Below, one piece after another: positions 60,571 through 64,000 of a stretch of DNA of 64,000 nt. The stretch comes from Xanthomonas massiliensis (GTDB lineage Bacteria > Pseudomonadota > Gammaproteobacteria > Xanthomonadales > Xanthomonadaceae). Position 1 is the first letter of the stretch; each line of letters opens with the position of its first letter. A program made the position numbers and the translations under genes. The DNA lies in NCBI RefSeq assembly GCF_900018785.1, contig NZ_FCOY01000006.1:1364001-1428000 (forward strand). The letters are read 5' to 3'. Below the pieces are notes generated by a model. The model searched no databases. It saw only the letters and a list, made by a program, of their open reading frames with translations, and was not told where the DNA came from.

Positions 60571-61395
60571 TCAGCGGGTGGCCGGATCCAGCGAGGCGGT
60601 CTGGGTCACCAGCTTGCCGTCCACGACCGGCAGGCGTTCGCCGTCGGGCTTGTGCGCCATGCGCACCTGCTTGTCCTGCCCGTCCAGGCGATAAGTCACG
60701 TCGTAGCCGACCACCTTGTCCTGGTTGCCCAGGTCGATGCGCTCGCCCGGCTTGTCCGCCAGCGTGGTGGTGGCGGTGCTGCCGTCGGGCTTGCGATAGG
60801 TGACCTTGTAGCCGGTCACCGCGGTGGACTGGCTGCTGGCCTGCTCGGTGTGGCACTGGCGCTCGGTGCGGTCCACGACCTTGCCGCCGACATGGTTGTT
60901 GTCCACGCGGTTGCCGATCACCCCGCCAACGACCGCGCCGGCCACGGTTGCGGCCTTGCGCCCGCCGCCCTTGCCGACCTGGTTGCCGAGCAGCCCGCCG
61001 ACCACGGCGCCGACCACCGTGCCGCCGACGTTGCCGTCGCGCTCGGGCAGGCGTTCCTGCACCACCATGTCCTTGCAGACCTCGTGCGGCGTGGTGGTCG
61101 TGGTGGTCTTGCTGATCGGATCGGCGGACACCACCGTGCCGTAGACCCGCTCCTTCTCGGTCACCGGCACGACCTTGGTCACGTCGGCGTACTGCAGCGC
61201 CGCCGCGGGCGTGGCCACCGCGGTATCGGCGGCCGGGGCGTCGTCGGCCGCTGCCGCCGGCGTGTCCGCCTGTGCCGCCGGGGGCGCGACGAAGGCCGGC
61301 TCGTCCTTGCGGTTGTTCATGAATGCCGCCGTGGCGATGCCGCCCACGAGCAGGGCGCCCACCGCCACCAGGGCGATCGTGGTGTTGTTCTTCAT
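60571..61395 (-). CDS. Glycine-zipper 2TM (17-kDa antigen-like) envelope protein
   Basis: The 274-residue protein has an N-terminal hydrophobic segment (about 7-26) without a lipobox. An Ala/Asp-rich linker follows, then a glycine-zipper motif GGTVVGAVVGGLLGNQVGKGGGRKAATVAGAVVGGVIGN (about 122-160). The rest contains a probable beta domain with VTGYKVTYRKPDGS and VGYDVTYRLDGQDKQVRM, two related repeats. It resembles rickettsial 17-kDa antigen/SlyB-like proteins located in the envelope. Function is unknown. Confidence 0.82.
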   Translation of the reverse strand: MKNNTTIALVAVGALLVGGIATAAFMNNRKDEPAFVAPPAAQADTPAAAADDAPAADTAVATPAAALQYADVTKVVPVTEKERVYGTVVSADPISKTTTTTTPHEVCKDMVVQERLPERDGNVGGTVVGAVVGGLLGNQVGKGGGRKAATVAGAVVGGVIGNRVDNNHVGGKVVDRTERQCHTEQASSQSTAVTGYKVTYRKPDGSTATTTLADKPGERIDLGNQDKVVGYDVTYRLDGQDKQVRMAHKPDGERLPVVDGKLVTQTASLDPATR

Positions 61396-61565
61396 CGGAC
61401 ATCTCCCTGCGGCCCCGGCCGCGTCGTCGATGGCGCCATTCCACCACGACGAAGCTGAACGATCCACGTGAACATCCGGGGTACCGGGACGCCTGCGCAC
61501 TTCCGCCCGGCGCCGGCCATCCCCACCTGCCGTGCTAGCGTTTCCCTTCCCCCCGGAGAAACCCG

Positions 61566-61796
61566 ATGTCCAACCCGCTGGTGTTCCCGCTGATGGCCTG
61601 GGCACGCAGGCTGCGCTATCCCACCTTGTTCAAGATCACCGCCGTGCTGTTCGTGGTGGATATCTTCCTTCCCGACCCGGTGCCGTTCGTGGACGAGATC
61701 ACCCTGGGCCTGATCACCCTGGCGTTGGCCAACTGGAAGAACCGCAAGGCGCCCGTCGCCGCCACGACCGGCCGCTCCCCGGGCGTGCGCCGCTGA
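61566..61796 (+). CDS. Small membrane protein, possibly DUF6116
   Basis: The 76-residue protein has a good ribosome-binding site (GGAG 7 nt before ATG). Two hydrophobic stretches lie at about 24-36 and 45-56 (FKITAVLFVVDIFLPDPVPFVDEITLGLITLALANWK), and the tail is basic. I associate this pattern with DUF6116 small proteins of Xanthomonadaceae, with moderate certainty. The TatD gene starts 3 bp after its stop, so they are probably co-transcribed. Confidence 0.72.
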   Translation: MSNPLVFPLMAWARRLRYPTLFKITAVLFVVDIFLPDPVPFVDEITLGLITLALANWKNRKAPVAATTGRSPGVRR

Positions 61797-61799
61797 TCC

Positions 61800-62567
61800 A
61801 TGCGGCTGGTCGACAGCCACTGCCACCTGGACGCCCCCGAGTTCGACCCCGATCGCGCCGAGGTCCTCGCGCGTGCGCGCCAGGCCGGCATCGACCGCCA
61901 GGTGGTGCCGGCCGTGAGCGCGGCGCGCTGGCCGCGGTTGCGGGGGGTCTGTGCCGCCATGCCCGGGCTGTTCCCGGCCTATGGCCTGCACCCGCTCTAC
62001 CTGTCCAGGCACCGGCCGCAGGACCTGGAGGCGCTGCGCCACTGGATCGAGACCGAACGTCCGCTGGCCATCGGCGAATGCGGACTGGACTTCCACGTCC
62101 CCGGCCTGGACCCCGCACGCCAATTGGCATTCTTCGAGGGCCAGCTGGCCCTTGCCGTCGAATACGACCTGCCGGTGATCGTGCACGCGCGCAAGGCGGT
62201 GGAACAGGTGCTGCTGGCGATCCGCCGCCATCCGGGCGTGCGCGGCGTGGTGCACAGCTACGGCGGCAGTCCCGAGCAGGCCGCGCAGCTATGGCAACGG
62301 GGTTTCCTGCTCGGCCTGGGCGGCCCGCTCACCTATCCGGGCGCGCACCGCCTGCACCGGCTGGTGCGGCAGATGCCGCTGGAACAGCTGTTGCTCGAGA
62401 CCGATGCCCCGGACCAACCGGATGCGGGCATCCGCGGCCAGCGCAACGAGCCGGCGCGCCTGGTCGCGGTGCTGCAGGCCGTGGCCGGGCTGCGCGCGGC
62501 GCCGGCCGAGCGCATCGCCGCGCAGACTACCCTCAACGCCGAGCGCCTGTTCCGCCTGCCGGAGTGA
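61800..62567 (+). CDS. TatD-family hydrolase
   Basis: The 255-residue metal-dependent hydrolase has the N-terminal SHCHLDAPEFD motif, AIGECGLDF with the catalytic-region glutamate, VIVHARKA and the C-terminal LLLETDAPDQPD. TatD family members are 3'-5' exonucleases or D-aminoacyl-tRNA-related hydrolases, and the true substrate of this copy (YcfH/YjjV group) is not clear. It is convergent with tcdA, only 6 bp apart. Confidence 0.9.
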   Translation: MRLVDSHCHLDAPEFDPDRAEVLARARQAGIDRQVVPAVSAARWPRLRGVCAAMPGLFPAYGLHPLYLSRHRPQDLEALRHWIETERPLAIGECGLDFHVPGLDPARQLAFFEGQLALAVEYDLPVIVHARKAVEQVLLAIRRHPGVRGVVHSYGGSPEQAAQLWQRGFLLGLGGPLTYPGAHRLHRLVRQMPLEQLLLETDAPDQPDAGIRGQRNEPARLVAVLQAVAGLRAAPAERIAAQTTLNAERLFRLPE

Positions 62568-62573
62568 CGGCGC

Positions 62574-63383
62574 TCAGGCGGCGGGCGCCGCGGCCGGACG
62601 CGGCTTGAGCAGCATCTCCAGCACCTTGCCCACGGCCACGAAGGCGAAGGTGCCGGTCACGTGCGTGGCCGCGCCCAGGCCGGCGCCGCAGTCCAGGCGC
62701 AGCGCCTCGTCGGCACCCAGTTGCGGGCGCAGCCCGCACACGCTGCCGTCGGCCTGCGGGTACTGCACGTTCTCCAGCGAATACACCGCCGGCACGCCGA
62801 AATAGCGCTGGTGGTTGCGCGGGAAGTTGAACTCGCCGCGCAGCTTGCGGCGGATCAGCGCCAGCATCGCATCGTGCTCGGTACGCGACAGGTCGCGCAC
62901 CCGTACCTGGGTCGGATCGGTGCGCCCGCCGGCCGCACCCACGGTCACGATCGGCAGCTTGCGCCGCCGGCACCAGGCGATCGCCTCGACCTTGACCCGG
63001 AAGCTGTCGCAGGCATCGACCACCAGGTCCAGCCCCTGGCCGAGCAGCTCCTCCAGGTTGGACGGCGTCAGGAACGATTCCACCACCTCCAGCCCGATCT
63101 CCGGGTTGATCGCCCGGCAGCGTTCGGCCATCGCCGCGGCCTTGTTGCGGCCGAACATGCCCGCCAGCGCCGGCAGCTGCCGGTTGGTGTTGGACACGCA
63201 GATGTCGTCGGCATCGATCAGCCGCAGCTGGCCCACGCCCGAACGGGCCAGGGCCTCCACCACCCACGAGCCCACGCCGCCCAGGCCGACCACCGCCACC
63301 CGGCACCCGGCCAGGCGCGCAACCGTGCCGGCGCCGTAGAGCCGGTCGATGCCCGAGAACCGTTCACGCCACTGTTCGTTCAT
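62574..63383 (-). CDS. tcdA: tRNA threonylcarbamoyladenosine dehydratase TcdA
   Basis: The 269-residue E1-like protein has the ATP-binding motif GLGGVGSWVVEALARSG, DADDICVSNTNRQ and DACDSFRVKVEAIAWC. TcdA catalyses ATP-dependent cyclisation of t6A at tRNA position 37 to ct6A. The arrangement of cysteines differs little from E. coli YgdL. It is divergent from the cytochrome gene by 52 bp. Confidence 0.92.
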   Translation of the reverse strand: MNEQWRERFSGIDRLYGAGTVARLAGCRVAVVGLGGVGSWVVEALARSGVGQLRLIDADDICVSNTNRQLPALAGMFGRNKAAAMAERCRAINPEIGLEVVESFLTPSNLEELLGQGLDLVVDACDSFRVKVEAIAWCRRRKLPIVTVGAAGGRTDPTQVRVRDLSRTEHDAMLALIRRKLRGEFNFPRNHQRYFGVPAVYSLENVQYPQADGSVCGLRPQLGADEALRLDCGAGLGAATHVTGTFAFVAVGKVLEMLLKPRPAAAPAA

Positions 63384-63435
63384 GCCGATATTTTACGGGA
63401 CCCACGTGCCAGCCCGCCGTCTCCCGGAGCCCGCC

Positions 63436-63873
63436 ATGAATGCCCCCGCCCGTCCCGCACGCCGCATCCCGCTCAAGGCCGCGCTGATCCTGGCGCTGTG
63501 CACCCTGGTCGTCGGTGCGGCCCTGGCGACGATGGCGCTGCGTGCCTGGCAGGCGCGCCAGGACCCGCTTCCCGACGCGGTGATGCACGTGATGGACCAC
63601 CAGGTCGACCAGCTGCGCGCCAGCATCGCCGCCAGCCGCTGCACGGCCACCGACGCGGTGCCGCGGCTGCAATCGCTGCGTGCCCTGGCCAACGACCTGG
63701 AGCCGGCATTCCCGGGTCTGGCATCGGACGATCGCTTCGTCGGCCACGCCTCGCGCCTGCGCGCCACCCTCGACGAGGCGCTGGCCCATCCGCCGACCGA
63801 CTGCAGCGGCCTGGACAGGACCGTCGCCCAGATCGGCCAGAGCTGCAGCGGGTGCCATCAGGATTTCCGCTGA
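63436..63873 (+). CDS. Membrane-anchored monohaem cytochrome c (c'-like)
   Basis: The 145-residue protein has one N-terminal helix (about 14-36), probably an uncleaved anchor. A mostly helical periplasmic domain follows and ends with a single haem motif C137-x-x-C140-H141, seven residues before the C-terminus with CSGCHQDFR. The C-terminal haem on a helical bundle is the layout of the cytochrome c' family. The upstream region has no partner genes. A role in electron transfer or NO binding is possible but unproven. Confidence 0.8.
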   Translation: MNAPARPARRIPLKAALILALCTLVVGAALATMALRAWQARQDPLPDAVMHVMDHQVDQLRASIAASRCTATDAVPRLQSLRALANDLEPAFPGLASDDRFVGHASRLRATLDEALAHPPTDCSGLDRTVAQIGQSCSGCHQDFR

Positions 63874-63976
63874 TCTCCCGCGGCACCGGCCGACCCGGCC
63901 ATGGTTGTCGCCGCATTCATCTCGGGAACGACACGATCTGCAACATCGTGACACGTCTGTCCCAGGAGCAATGCCC

Positions 63977-64000
63977 ATGAAGATCGGATTCCTCGCCCTT
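63977..64000 (+). CDS. Start of a further gene, cut by the window end
   Basis: An AGGAG site precedes an ATG at 63977 by 9 nt, and only eight codons (MKIGFLAL) are visible. A second ATG two codons earlier is too close to the site. The strand-like opening suggests a Rossmann or B12-binding fold, but eight residues are not enough to identify it. Confidence 0.55.

Overview
The window is one continuous stretch of very GC-rich bacterial chromosome, densely packed with genes on both strands. Gene content and order point to the Xanthomonadaceae/Lysobacteraceae (Lysobacter, Luteimonas, Pseudoxanthomonas or Stenotrophomonas type). The supporting signs are a methionine synthase split into two genes behind an ArsR-methyltransferase regulator, a YtrA-type GntR/ABC operon followed by DUF2884 proteins, the order hrcA-grpE-dnaK-dnaJ beside recN, ssrA beside smpB and ratA, and divergent bamE and fur. 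The genus cannot be fixed from the sequence alone. I see no insertion sequence, prophage, integrase, CRISPR array or rRNA, and the only tRNA-like structure is tmRNA.

Layout. 0-7 kb: efp divergent from its modification enzyme epmB, a periplasmic binding protein coupled to a GGDEF-EAL protein, trmJ and suhB. 7-13.7 kb: a methionine operon with a 28-bp palindromic operator, a SahR-like regulator, two-piece metH, a YitT-like protein and an MFS transporter. 13.7-18 kb: a hotdog-fold protein, a DUF2058 protein, slyX, ugd and an exported FKBP isomerase. 18-24 kb: a 1-kb stretch with no recognisable gene, then the YtrA-like operon (small membrane protein, GntR regulator, ABC ATPase, permease) followed by four envelope proteins, three of which look like diverged paralogues. 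24-35 kb: fumC, purB, ribosomal oxygenase roxA, then sucA-sucB-lpdA. 35-40 kb: a LOG-family enzyme, a YigZ-like protein, an ABC exporter, tyrA and pdxY. 40-47 kb: the heat-shock cluster with three sigma-32-type promoters, then recN. 47-50 kb: tmRNA, smpB, ratA, an RnfH-family protein, bamE and fur. 51-56 kb: a four-gene cluster (DUF3348, DUF802/MotA-TolQ-like with a long coiled tail, MotB/OmpA-like, DUF2894) and a separate OmpA lipoprotein. 56-64 kb: photolyase, dnaB, an FMN reductase, a glycine-zipper protein, a TatD hydrolase, tcdA, a membrane-anchored cytochrome c and the first codons of another gene.

Most genes are housekeeping. The most interesting part is the 51.2-55.6 kb cluster. It has the protein architecture of an ion-driven stator motor of the MotAB/TolQR/ZorAB superfamily, but its flanking genes are uncharacterised and match neither flagellar, Tol nor Zorya gene sets. 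The SahR-like operator, the YtrA-like envelope operon with its GSGD-repeat protein, and the heat-shock promoters, one of which would make dnaJ mRNA almost leaderless, are the next best leads. All assignments come from reading motifs and recalling families; no database search was possible.
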